This document shows, one piece after another, positions 38,833-48,174 of a DNA stretch of 64,000 bases. Position numbers and translations under genes: made by a program. The notes beneath the pieces are model-generated. The model worked only from the letters and a program-made list of their open reading frames with translations. It was not told the origin of the DNA and made no database searches. Every line of letters begins with the position of its first letter. The first letter of the stretch is position 1. Origin of the DNA: Pycnococcus provasolii (Eukaryota > Chlorophyta > Pseudoscourfieldiophyceae > Pseudoscourfieldiales > Pycnococcaceae); assembly GCA_938743325.2 (NCBI GenBank), contig OW568884.1:124001-188000 (forward strand). The letters are read 5' to 3'.

Positions 38833-41307
38833 TTACAGGCCATTTGCGTGCGCGAGAGCATCTAACCTTGATCGATACAAATTCATATTCGAGAGGTGTG
38901 GGGGATAAAAGAAACGGTCGTTGCCGTGCCATGTCCTGCGCGTCTCGTATTCAGATGAGGAATCTGCAGAATCTTTTCGGCATTCATCAATCACGTCATC
39001 GGTCATGCAGCCCGCTTTCGACATAGCCTCGTCAAAGGTGATCCTTCCACGGTGAAGAAAGGAGATGTCCACCTCCCGACGTTTCCGAAGGAGCTCAATC
39101 GCACCCTTGAGATAGCACTGATCACGACCACACGTGGACTGCAGCTTCGACGTGTCGCATAGACCACCCTTGACGCGCGCGCAGATGGCGAATCGGCGAC
39201 TTGCGTCCGGTACGTAGCGCGCAAGTTCCACGAAGAGGTCCGTGAAACCAAGAGATTGACCTAGCGCCGCGGCGTAGTACATGAGTGCAGGCTTGTGGAG
39301 CAGCGCATTCTCACCCTGGTGCAGGTGCTGATTAATGACGGCGAGACCTTCCTCGCAGGCGTGTTCCTCGAGCTCTCGCATCGCAAGAAGGCGCTTCCCC
39401 TCGTCGCCGGTAATACGCCTCGTGTTTCCAGCATCCGCATCGGCGAGGCTCGTATTGTCCCGACGCGCGGCAGTCCACGTGCGAGTAAATTCCACGGATG
39501 GTGCCTCAGGCGCGGTGGGCGGCGCAACCGGACCGTACATTTGCACGGTGCTCGCGGCGCCGTGCATGGCAATAGCTGAGGGTGACCCTCCCTTCGCCCC
39601 AGATAGCGTGCCACTCTTGAGCTGGTCGAGCTTGCCGTTGCGCATTGGATCGAATTGGCAAGTGCGGCTCCAAAGCATGCGTGCGACGTGGCGATCAACA
39701 CCCGCAGTTGAGCCGAAAGGTGCCATGCTCGGGCTTACCAGATTCATCGACTTGTCAACATTAGCATCAGCGGCGCGTTCCTCCACTTCTCCATCGCGTT
39801 GCTCGCTTCGTTTTGGTGCCCTCAAGCGCCATGGAGCCTCTTTCGTCACAGGTTCGTTGACGTAGTTTCGTAGAAAGTGCGTACCAAGCTCGTGCGACCA
39901 CAGCGCTTCCGCTCCGTCTCTTGTGAGATTGAAGGGCAGCGGAACGCGAAGCACGCATCCCTTCACGGCGATGGATTGCCACGCGGCGCCCTTGGATCCC
40001 TTCTTTTGTCGCTTTCTCACGAAGTGGATGATCAGTCGACGGCTCAGCATGCTCGATGGCGCATCATCCTCACTAGCGTCAAAACCTGAGCCACTCTTGC
40101 CGTGGCGACGTTGCATAGCCTCCCAGTCGTCGCCGGGGATGCATCGGCACAAATACTCCTCCGCGGATGCGACGAGCTCGTCAGGGGTCATGGATTGCCT
40201 ACCTCCTTTGCGCGGACTGCGATCTCGCCGCGGGCTGCAGGCTTTTCGAGGGCTGCGCCCGCCGCGTGCGAGCAAGCGGCTCCGATTCCTTTCGAGGATG
40301 TCCTTTGCTTCTGGCAGGTACTCCGTGCTCGGCGGGAATCGGCGCGCGAGCTCGTCGTCTCTGAGCGGCCGCTCGTACGTGAATGCGGGATTTTTAGGTT
40401 TGCCACTTCCGTCGTCCAGTGCGGCGAGGAACTTCGCCTTCTCGTCCTCGTAGTTGCTCGGCATGAGTCGGTTCTGCAGGCTGTCTCTCACGGTGGCGAG
40501 CGCGTGGAGTTTCTGCTGCACGTCACAGGCGTCGCGCCACCTTGCCTTGGACGCGGCGTGCTTCGCGCCAGTCTTTCGCGCGGTATCGGAGGCGATGCGC
40601 ACGTCGATGCGCGTGGCACCAGCTGAAGTGTCGTGTCCAGTCGGAACGTCCCACTGGTTGTAGTCGTCCTCGAAGAGAACGGCGCAGTGGTGTGGTTCTG
40701 AGCGCTGCCTTCTTCTGCGTGCAAGGCTTCGTGCGAGCTCCCACGCCTCCTGTTTGCGTGGTGGTGCGATTGGAATGGTGGGCGGCGGCACGTTTGCCTT
40801 GTCGTTTGTCTTTGCTGGCGAGCACGGTGCGGATGCCGACTTGGCATTCAGAGCTGGCGCCGCCGGCGTTTGTTTTTGCCTTCGTACCGTCGCGGACATG
40901 ATCGTCACTGGTGCTGGCGACGGTCCTCGGCTGTTCAGTCTCGCGGGCGCTGGCGGTAGGCGTGTCGGCTGTTTGCTTTCCATTCTCCGCACGTACGCCT
41001 GCGCCGCCTTGGCGAGCTGATCTTGTTGTCTTTTTTGCCACTCTGCGGCGCTAACTTTCTGCGACGTTGATCGGAGCGACGCGAGCACCGCTTCGTGCTG
41101 CGCGCGTAGGCACGCCGGTTGTCCGTCAAAGTCGCCGGGTAAGCTTCGACTCCTCGTCTTGGAGGAAGAAGCCGGCCCCACGACCACATTTTGACTGCTT
41201 CGTTGTTGTCGCTGTCTCTGTTGTTGTTGTTGTTGTTGTTGTTGTTGCGACGAACACACAGAAACGTTCCTCTGCCCCACCGCCGTCGAAGACGACGACG
41301 ACGACAT
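38833..41307 (-). CDS. MATCAP-like (DUF1704) tubulin tyrosine carboxypeptidase
   Basis: 824 residues. The N-terminal 400 residues are disordered (polySer, polyGln coded by a TTG/CTG run at about 41215-41255, Arg/Ser/Pro-rich basic segments suited to microtubule binding). The C-terminal 400 residues carry the metallopeptidase domain: HELGTHFLRNYVN (His472, Glu473, His477; the HExxxH signature of DUF1704), then EEGLAVINQHL (Glu652/653, the third-ligand region), then FTDLFVELARYV, ARVKGGLCDTSK and DQCYLKGAIELLR, which match the recalled MATCAP order. MATCAP removes the C-terminal Tyr of alpha-tubulin. It is tail-to-tail with the synthase gene (65-bp gap). The zinc ligands look intact. The related archaeal/bacterial DUF1704 proteins are of unknown substrate. 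Confidence 0.8.
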   Translation of the reverse strand: MSSSSSSTAVGQRNVSVCSSQQQQQQQQQQRQRQQRSSQNVVVGPASSSKTRSRSLPGDFDGQPACLRAQHEAVLASLRSTSQKVSAAEWQKRQQDQLAKAAQAYVRRMESKQPTRLPPAPARLNSRGPSPAPVTIMSATVRRQKQTPAAPALNAKSASAPCSPAKTNDKANVPPPTIPIAPPRKQEAWELARSLARRRRQRSEPHHCAVLFEDDYNQWDVPTGHDTSAGATRIDVRIASDTARKTGAKHAASKARWRDACDVQQKLHALATVRDSLQNRLMPSNYEDEKAKFLAALDDGSGKPKNPAFTYERPLRDDELARRFPPSTEYLPEAKDILERNRSRLLARGGRSPRKACSPRRDRSPRKGGRQSMTPDELVASAEEYLCRCIPGDDWEAMQRRHGKSGSGFDASEDDAPSSMLSRRLIIHFVRKRQKKGSKGAAWQSIAVKGCVLRVPLPFNLTRDGAEALWSHELGTHFLRNYVNEPVTKEAPWRLRAPKRSEQRDGEVEERAADANVDKSMNLVSPSMAPFGSTAGVDRHVARMLWSRTCQFDPMRNGKLDQLKSGTLSGAKGGSPSAIAMHGAASTVQMYGPVAPPTAPEAPSVEFTRTWTAARRDNTSLADADAGNTRRITGDEGKRLLAMRELEEHACEEGLAVINQHLHQGENALLHKPALMYYAAALGQSLGFTDLFVELARYVPDASRRFAICARVKGGLCDTSKLQSTCGRDQCYLKGAIELLRKRREVDISFLHRGRITFDEAMSKAGCMTDDVIDECRKDSADSSSEYETRRTWHGNDRFFYPPHLSNMNLYRSRLDALAHANGL

Positions 41308-42085
41308 GGAAATACAGATATCGAGATGAGATATTCGAGCGAGATTCGGCGTTCGTTCCCCTCTGGCATAGATTCTTAAAAAGCCTTAAAGGTTGACTAA
41401 GGTTAGGGGGAAGCATGCATCCCTGGGCCAACAACAACAACTTGAACTTGTCATCGACTTCGAGTAACAACGGCGACCATTGACATTGACGACCATCTGA
41501 CCATAGGGGAGAGGACCAATGTGGATGGGCCTTGATTGACCGGTGTGTAAGTACTAAGGTTATAAGAAAAGCCTTACAAGGGGGTTGCGCGCCGATCATC
41601 ACAACTGTTGGCAACCTCTCACTTTTACCACTTAACCTTAACAAAAACTAACCTTAAAAGGCAAGCGGCCGGCCGGTCAATCACAGCTTATTCTGTGGTA
41701 CAGCACGGTAGTAACGGTACCCCTTGGCCCTTGGTAAAAATAAACCTTTAGCGTACCTTTAGAAGCTCCTTTGCGCCAAGGGAGGGAGTCCGTTCTACCG
41801 GGGGAGATACATATGTAAAGGCTTACAGTAAAGGCACTTGCAAGTCGTGCAGATCGAGTCAGTGGAAACGCTAGTCTATGTATAGACTAGAGTACTATGC
41901 AAAGGTGGTATGCAAGGACATGGCGAAACAAACCAGTATTCGTGCCCCCACCTTAACATAACCAAGCTTTTGGTCGCAAGCGGTCCCACCGTCACACACG
42001 TCACACGATAGTAGGGAGAGTCCACGCCGTAAAGGTAGGTGTATCCTCCCGCCTTCCACAAAGGTCTTCCACGAGCTCATACGAG
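41308..42085. other. Intergenic region
   Basis: 778 bp upstream of the MATCAP-like gene, which reads leftward. It holds several ACCTTA/TAAGGT fragments and a GGCCGGCCGG patch (41671 region) but no believable gene. It probably contains the MATCAP-like promoter. Confidence 0.5.
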
Positions 42086-42421
42086 CTAGTTTGCGGCCCG
42101 CACAGTAGCCTGCACCACTTCGGCGTGCACCGGCGGCACCGCCTGAAGTGCAACGACGAGGAAGGAAGATGATGATGCGAACAATGTCGCCGAGGAGGCG
42201 TCGTCGTCGGCTAGGGAGGATGAGGGAGGTGAGGATACGTCGCGCGTGAGCAGCGTGTCGGTGGCGATGCGCGAGAATGATGCAGATGATGAATCAGCCC
42301 CGGCGGCGCTCAGCAATGCTGCGTGCACGACGGAGCGCGTGGTGGCGAACCCCGTGTACCGGTCCGATGCTGCACAGGCGGGGGATGATGCCTCCTCGTC
42401 GTCATTGTAATTTATAATCAT
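42086..42421 (-). CDS. Small hypothetical protein, 111 residues
   Basis: Starts 23 bp downstream of the P450 stop on the same strand, in another frame. Composition and third-position GC look coding (Ala/Ser/Asp-rich, no long repeats) and a hydrophobic stretch (SSFLVVALQAVPPV) lies near the C-terminus. No family was recognised. With so short a gap it may be a separate transcript, part of a dicistronic one, an exon of an unseen gene, or a chance frame in the P450 3' UTR. Confidence 0.35.
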   Translation of the reverse strand: MIINYNDDEEASSPACAASDRYTGFATTRSVVHAALLSAAGADSSSASFSRIATDTLLTRDVSSPPSSSLADDDASSATLFASSSSFLVVALQAVPPVHAEVVQATVRAAN

Positions 42422-42444
42422 ACTAAAACATAATTACAGTAAAA

Positions 42445-44271
42445 CTATCTTGAGACGATGCGTAGCGAAACGAGTGGGTTGGTGCGCGGTCGGAGCGTGA
42501 GGCCTGCGTCAGCCGCAATGGGGAAGGAGTCGTCCACGCGCAGTCTTCCTAGGTTGTCTGTCGGTGCATCGCTCGTATAGCCAGGCCATCGCATGCTGTG
42601 CTTGCGCAGCAGCGTGGCAGCAAGGACCACCACCTCGCAGACTGCAAAGGCACTGCCAATGCAATTTCGCGGACCACCTCCGAACGGAATGTACATCGGT
42701 GATCCACGAAGGGTGCCGTTGGCACCATCCTTGAGTGCGGAAATGAACAGCGGGGCATCGTGCGCAGGCTCGGCGGAAAGCACGCACGGCGCATCTGGCG
42801 CACCTTCCGGTAGCCATCTACGAGGCTCGTAGCTCGTGACTGCATCCCACTGGTTCGTGCGATGTGCAAGATACGCGCACGGAAGAACGGTGGCACCCTG
42901 TGGCACGTCGCCGAGACCGGGTAATGTCGTGTCCATCGTCGCACAGCGACCAATCAGGTAAGCGGGAGGATGCAGACGTAGGCTTTCCAGCACGCATGCT
43001 TCGAGGTATCGTAGCCTGGACACGTCGTCAAGCGTGAACGATTCGCCCCCTTTGCTCGCGGCAAGTGCGTCCACCTCGTCCGTGCATCTTGATAGCGGCG
43101 AGGTACTTGTTGCGTTCGCGGCGCTTCCAAGCGCGAGGTCGACAAGCAGCCAGAAGAGCGCAATCGCGGATGTCTCCTGCCCGGCGACAAGCATGGTTGT
43201 CACCTCGTCGCGCAGCTGTTGATCGGATGTCTCTGCACCGGATGCCGCAACGAGTCTTGTGAGCAGGTCGGCGTCGCCTTCAGGCTCACCTTGTGTTTGC
43301 AGTCGCCGTCGTCGATTTCGTATGATACTTAGCACGACTTCGTCCACCGCCGCGACCGCCTGGCGGAAGCGCAGGTTGCCAGGAGTGGGCAGCCACTCCG
43401 GGTCTGCGAACCCTCTCGCACCTCGCGCGGCGAACTCGTCGAGAGCCACCTCGAGGTTGGTGGTAAGTGCGTCGGCGTCGTCGACGAGAAAGTCCTCCCC
43501 GAAAAGCACCTCTCCGGCGATAGCGAGCGTGAGTGCGTTGCACCGACTCCACAGCGAAACGACCTGGTCACTCGCCCAGTCGCGCGCGAACGTCCGCTCC
43601 GCGTTTGACGCCATGACTCGACTGTATCTCCTGACGGCGGCGTCGCGGAACGCGGGTGCCGCTGCGCGCCTTTGTCGTTTCCACGCGTCGCCGTCGCTCG
43701 TTAAGAGTCCGTCGCCGGTGAGTATGGAGTTGGGAAAGAACGCCGTTCCGTCTTTCTGGAATCTGTGTGCGTCTGTGCTGAGCACGAACTTGAGCGCGTC
43801 GTTCGACCAGATGACGACGACGAGTTGTCCCGCGAGCGCGAGTCCCGCGCCGCCTTGTTGTGTCTGCGCGAGTCTGCTGAGTAGCGCGAGCGGCGCGGAC
43901 GCCATGTCGGGCGCGGCGTCCGTTGCGGGTCCCTTCGGGAAACCCGGAGGTCGCGATCCCGCCAGTGCGACCAATAGGCGATCCGAGACGGACGGCTCCA
44001 CAATGGTGACGACGGCCGAAGATGACGTGGACGACGACGACGACGATTCTGATGACGCAGATGCAGATGCACAAAGCACGTGATGTGTTCGCAGACGACA
44101 TCGCTCTGATCCAAGGGAATGTGAACCTAGTAAAGAGGCCAGGGAACGTGAAGAGGTTGTTCTAGAGATACATGCTACTCGAGATGAAGAGGAATGAGAA
44201 CGCCGCCGCCCATAACATGAACGACCATTAGAAGACGACATGGACAGATGCTGTAGCTTGAGCATGTTCAT
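42445..44271 (-). CDS. Cytochrome P450, probable plastid-targeted
   Basis: 608 residues from the ATG at 44271; the ATG at 44241 would remove ten. The first 90 residues are Ser/Arg-rich with few acidic residues (MSSSNGRSCYGRRRSHSSSS), as expected of a plastid transit peptide, followed by a polySer patch. P450 motifs: the C-helix W in GDAWKRQRRAAAPAF, I-helix LVAGQETSAIALFW, K-helix ExxR in LESLRLHPP, PERF-type RRW, and the heme-binding FGGGPRNCIGSAFA (Cys537). The I-helix and QLRDEVTTML recall the CYP97/CYP4-like clan; CYP97 members hydroxylate carotenoids in plastids. Family assignment is not certain. Open sequence upstream of the ATG comes from an AC-rich repeat and is not counted as coding. 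Confidence 0.88.
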   Translation of the reverse strand: MNMLKLQHLSMSSSNGRSCYGRRRSHSSSSRVACISRTTSSRSLASLLGSHSLGSERCRLRTHHVLCASASASSESSSSSSTSSSAVVTIVEPSVSDRLLVALAGSRPPGFPKGPATDAAPDMASAPLALLSRLAQTQQGGAGLALAGQLVVVIWSNDALKFVLSTDAHRFQKDGTAFFPNSILTGDGLLTSDGDAWKRQRRAAAPAFRDAAVRRYSRVMASNAERTFARDWASDQVVSLWSRCNALTLAIAGEVLFGEDFLVDDADALTTNLEVALDEFAARGARGFADPEWLPTPGNLRFRQAVAAVDEVVLSIIRNRRRRLQTQGEPEGDADLLTRLVAASGAETSDQQLRDEVTTMLVAGQETSAIALFWLLVDLALGSAANATSTSPLSRCTDEVDALAASKGGESFTLDDVSRLRYLEACVLESLRLHPPAYLIGRCATMDTTLPGLGDVPQGATVLPCAYLAHRTNQWDAVTSYEPRRWLPEGAPDAPCVLSAEPAHDAPLFISALKDGANGTLRGSPMYIPFGGGPRNCIGSAFAVCEVVVLAATLLRKHSMRWPGYTSDAPTDNLGRLRVDDSFPIAADAGLTLRPRTNPLVSLRIVSR

Positions 44272-44625
44272 CAACAGACACGTACAGGTACCACTACTAC
44301 CGGGTACGAAGAGAGGGACTTGGTTCGGATAACCTCGTCCGGTTGAACTGAAAAAAGCCGAACTTCCCAAACCCCGAAACAAACAACAAACGCCAAAGGT
44401 AAACCCCCAAACACCAAACCCCCAACCAACAAACCCCGAAACAAACAACACCAAACCCCCAAACAACAAACGCCAAAGGTAAACCCCGAAACAAACGCCA
44501 CTCCTTCTCCTCTTAGTCTATCAAGGGGAGTTAACAAAAGCTTACAGTAGGGTAGGAAAGGTGGGCCCTTTTCGTTATCCCCTGCCCCAAATAGGTACAC
44601 TTCATCCGACTCATTTGGAAAACAC
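44272..44625. promoter_or_regulatory. Divergent 5' spacer between P450 and plastid-type protein
   Basis: 354 bp between two divergent starts, half of it filled by an AC-rich repeat (about 44362-44502). Confidence 0.5.
44362..44502 (+). repeat. AC-rich imperfect minisatellite
   Basis: About 140 bp with almost no T and few G on the plus strand. Recurring modules are ACCCCGAAACAAACAACA and CAAACGCCAAAGGTAAACCC, each present two or three times with changes. Confidence 0.8.
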
Positions 44626-47370
44626 ATGTCCATGTCCGCCGCCACTCATGTGCACATGAAGTTGCCATTAAGAAGGCCTCATGTTGTGCCACGGTCGCAT
44701 TTATGTCTGAGACCTCGAGGCTTGCCCTCCTTGCTTCACGCTCGTATCCCTCTTCATGTTCGTTCGGGCTTCTCTCTCGGGCTTTGTCGTAATACCTCTA
44801 GGATTTGTCAAGGATTCCGGCAAACTGATAGGTATGCGAGTTCTCAACGCGGCTCCCTTCGGATTGGAGCACAACATTCTCGAGCTTCTCTAGAATACTC
44901 GTCATCGGGGAATTCTAACTCTTCAGCTAATAATTCATCAGCCATTCAGCAACAGGCCAATACGCCGCCACCTCCGACAACGACGACGACGCCGCCGCCG
45001 CCGCCGCCCGGCGCAAGGGCCGAATCCGTCACGTCCAAACGACTCAGTGTCGCGGCGGACCTGCTCGTCATTGCAACCGCCGCGGGAGGAACCGCCGCCG
45101 CGTTTCTCACCGACGCCGCTCTCATGGCGGCAAGCCCCGTCGCACTCGCACTCATCGCTCTGCTCATGTACAGAAGGGCACTCGAGGCGGAAAAAGCTGC
45201 AGCCGTGTCACAAACAACCGCGCTGTACGCAAGCCTAGCTGCCGCCGTCGCGGCGCGCGCGGAACTGCAGAGACGCGCAGAAATCGCAGAAGTGTCCGCC
45301 ACTGCATTCCGACAAATGGCGAGGGAGTCGATGGAACCGATTGCGAATAAACTCGACGCCGTGGAGGGGAGCCTGCTCGCGGCAACGAGAAGCGCAAGAG
45401 AAGGGGCAGCGGCTGCCAGACTGTCCGCCGAGGCGGCTGCAAACGTCGCCACCACGTCCGCCGAGGCGGCAAAGCAAGCGGCAAGGCAAGCGTCGAACAG
45501 CGGCACCGAGGCGCTCAAGACACAGCTGCGACGCGAGCTGCCCGCTGTCACGCTCTCAAGGCAGGAACGAGCGGCGCTGCTGCGCCTGGACGATCGACTC
45601 GACGCCATCGAAAGTGCTATGCAAGGGGCGGAATACAAAAGGGCGCAGGATGACGACCGACTGCTCCGACAACTGCAGGAGACGGTGTACGACGCACAGG
45701 AAACGCTCAGAAAAGCTGTGGATTCGCCTGTGCTGCGCGTTCTGCCCGCGGAAGTGGAAACGGCATTCAGATCATCGACGCAAAGAGCGAGAGATGCAGC
45801 TGAGCCAGTCGTTGTTGACATAGCCGCAGAATGGGAAAGCGCAAGTACGGTCGTGGGATCCATGGCGTCCGATGCCGCTGGCGCGTACGCGTCGGACTTT
45901 GGAAAGGCGGTGGAAAATGCGAAGGACATGGCGGAAAGTTCAGCCACAGCCGTGGCGGAATTCTTCGACTCGTACGACGACGACGATGACGACGATGATG
46001 TCGACGACGAGAGAAGCCGCAGCAGCAACAGCGCAACGGCTGAAAGCGGTGAGGAGACGATGGACGCGACGACAGATGCACCTCAGGAGCAGCCAGAGAG
46101 CGATGAGGAAGGATCAGAGAAAAAGCAAGATGCAGCAGACGAAGAGGGTGTCTCTGAAACGCAGGCAAAACAAGAAGCTGCGACTGCTGCCCTTCTGGCA
46201 GCTGCCGCAAAATTGACTGAGGCTGTGGAGCGTGCGGATCAGGCTGTGAAGGAAAGAGCTTCATCAGACGTGGAATCCATGTCATCGTCGGAGGGGGAGC
46301 AGCAGCAGGATGCAGATCCGTGGCCAGCACAAGGTGAAGATCCGCTGATCTTCGATGGGGAAACGCAGCCTCTTGAAGAAGACGCCGTCTCAACGCCAAC
46401 GATGCAGGAAGAACAGCAACCTCAACAGGAGGAGGTGGTGGAGGAGGAGGTACAGGAGGAGGAGGAGGAGGAGGAGGAGGTGGTGCAGGAGGAGGATGCA
46501 AGTGACTTATTGCAGCGTGGGTCATCACTGCTGAAAGGGGCGAGACGGCTTGCTCGCGCCGGTGACTATGGAGAGGCGGACACCAGCTTCGCTGCAGCGG
46601 CAGACGTTTTGCAGGAAGCAGTGAACGGCGCCGATGCTGCGCTTGTGGCAATTGTAGAATCCGCAGGTCCACGTGGCGGCGACAACCCCGATGCGCAGGA
46701 ATTGTGGTCAAGCTGGGAGCGCGTGCGCACAGCTGCATGTGGGAATTGCGGCAACAGCTTGCTCGAGCGCGGCAAGATCAAGGTGGAGCTGCTCCAGGAG
46801 CTCCTGAGAAACCCGCCGGGTGCGGATGCGACAGATTCGGAGCGCACCAAGCAGGACACGGCAAGCGCCCGGCTCGCGGAGGATGCGCAGCAGATGCTCG
46901 TCGAGAGTGGTCGGTACTACCGCCGCTGCCTTGTGCCTGACAACGGCGCCAACTCTCTCGTTGGCGCAGATGCAGCCCGCGCGCTTCTCAAGTGGGGCGA
47001 TGCCCTGCGGCTTCGCGCAAGCGTCGCCTCGAATGCGCCTCTTGGTGCCGAGGACAGTCTGAGTGCGCGTCTGGAGAGCCAAGGCGAGCTCGCGCTCGCG
47101 TCGGCTGAGAAGTTCGAGGCTGCGCTGAACGCCGAGCCCGACGACGCGAAAGTCTACGACGCTGCTTGCCTTGGGCAGGCTGAGAGTCTATCCCTGTACG
47201 CGCGTTCGTGCGCTCGCCTTGGCAAGCTTGTGGATGCCGTTGAGTTTGGCCGCAGCGCTTGCGAGTACTACGAGGCTGTTGACGGCGGTGCGGACGGCGG
47301 CGTGAGTTTGGCCGCGCTGATGGACGAGGTGTCCCAGTGGGAGTCCGTGCTTGACGACGACGAGTACTAA
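44626..47370 (+). CDS. Plastid-type membrane/coiled-coil protein with TPR-like C-terminus
   Basis: 914 residues; family not recognised. The N-terminal 100 residues are basic, rich in Ser/Arg/Leu and poor in acids (transit-peptide-like). A Pro/Thr tract (PPPPTTTTTPPPPPP) precedes one or two hydrophobic helices (about 145-180; LLVIATAAGGTAAAFL and SPVALALIALLMY). Residues about 185-400 are Ala/Glu/Arg heptads typical of a long coiled coil. Residues about 440-625 are acidic and low-complexity with Asp and Glu runs coded by GAC/GAG microsatellites. From about 630 to the end are helical repeats resembling TPRs (LLKGARRLARAGDYGEADTS, ASAEKFEAALNAEPDDAKVY). This would suit a membrane-anchored plastid scaffold. 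Both it and the GT29 gene read rightward. Confidence 0.7.
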   Translation: MSMSAATHVHMKLPLRRPHVVPRSHLCLRPRGLPSLLHARIPLHVRSGFSLGLCRNTSRICQGFRQTDRYASSQRGSLRIGAQHSRASLEYSSSGNSNSSANNSSAIQQQANTPPPPTTTTTPPPPPPGARAESVTSKRLSVAADLLVIATAAGGTAAAFLTDAALMAASPVALALIALLMYRRALEAEKAAAVSQTTALYASLAAAVAARAELQRRAEIAEVSATAFRQMARESMEPIANKLDAVEGSLLAATRSAREGAAAARLSAEAAANVATTSAEAAKQAARQASNSGTEALKTQLRRELPAVTLSRQERAALLRLDDRLDAIESAMQGAEYKRAQDDDRLLRQLQETVYDAQETLRKAVDSPVLRVLPAEVETAFRSSTQRARDAAEPVVVDIAAEWESASTVVGSMASDAAGAYASDFGKAVENAKDMAESSATAVAEFFDSYDDDDDDDDVDDERSRSSNSATAESGEETMDATTDAPQEQPESDEEGSEKKQDAADEEGVSETQAKQEAATAALLAAAAKLTEAVERADQAVKERASSDVESMSSSEGEQQQDADPWPAQGEDPLIFDGETQPLEEDAVSTPTMQEEQQPQQEEVVEEEVQEEEEEEEEVVQEEDASDLLQRGSSLLKGARRLARAGDYGEADTSFAAAADVLQEAVNGADAALVAIVESAGPRGGDNPDAQELWSSWERVRTAACGNCGNSLLERGKIKVELLQELLRNPPGADATDSERTKQDTASARLAEDAQQMLVESGRYYRRCLVPDNGANSLVGADAARALLKWGDALRLRASVASNAPLGAEDSLSARLESQGELALASAEKFEAALNAEPDDAKVYDAACLGQAESLSLYARSCARLGKLVDAVEFGRSACEYYEAVDGGADGGVSLAALMDEVSQWESVLDDDEY

Positions 47371-47750
47371 CAGTAAGCCTTCACAGTGAGTGAGTACATA
47401 ACAGTAACGTGACAACCGAAAGGGACGACAAAAGTACAATCCTTCGAAAGAGCCAAACAAAGAGCCTCGTAGAGCCTCGTTTGCTTTCCTACCACTATGT
47501 TAAGTACTAATGCAATGGCGGATCCCCTTACATAAACCTCCGCCTTGGAGAACCGCCGCTCCACCGTTCTCCTCGTCAAGGTGAATGTTGTTTTCTTCAT
47601 TTTTTCACCTCAGGCTCACCCTTTATCCCTCTCAGAGGGTGTTGTGGTTTCGATCTTAAAAAAATCCATCGAAATCTCGCCCAGGCTCGGACATCTCGCT
47701 CTCAAGGGCGCGCACGAAGTCGGCCATACCATATAATAAGCCTGTGTCGG

Positions 47751-47788
<38 letters not shown>

Positions 47789-48174
47789 CCAGAGAGTACT
47801 GTGCTTAAGCTGTTACTCTCGAGCAGTCACTACGATAACAGCCATAGTACTACTGTGTCGCTGTTTCTTGCAGCTGTTTCTTGCGCACTTGACCAGTTGC
47901 CAGTGGTTACCTATACGGGTTTCACACTGCAGCACTGTGTTCCTTCCAGGGGAGTCAAGTGCTCCTTTTACTGGCTTAAGGCGTAATAAGCTGAGCCTCA
48001 GCTGCTGCACTTGGTGACTGACCTCTTGGGGATAAGGTTAAGACGTTTGACTTAAGAGGATACATAAGATACGCTCGTCTTAGTAGGCTCGTGGAGTGCT
48101 GATAGCTGGTGAGTGAGAACCTTAAAATATCATCAGCTCGATACGTACGATAGATTCCGTTCACCACCACCATC
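47371..48174. other. Intergenic region with GT microsatellite
   Basis: 804 bp between two rightward genes. It holds a GT run at about 47751-47783 and a copy of CATAGTACTACT at 47843. No gene was recognised. The last few hundred bases presumably carry the GT29 promoter. Confidence 0.5.
47751..47783 (+). repeat. GT dinucleotide microsatellite
   Basis: About 15 GT dinucleotides, slightly interrupted at the 3' end. Confidence 0.9.

Noticed and set aside
44272-44469. N-terminal extension of the P450 frame
   Set aside because: No ATG upstream of 44271; the sequence is AC-rich repeat and precedes a normal transit peptide start.
44946-46028. 360-codon minus-strand frame opposite the plastid-type protein
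   Set aside because: Ser/Ala-rich mirror of an Ala/Glu/Arg coiled coil; no motif.
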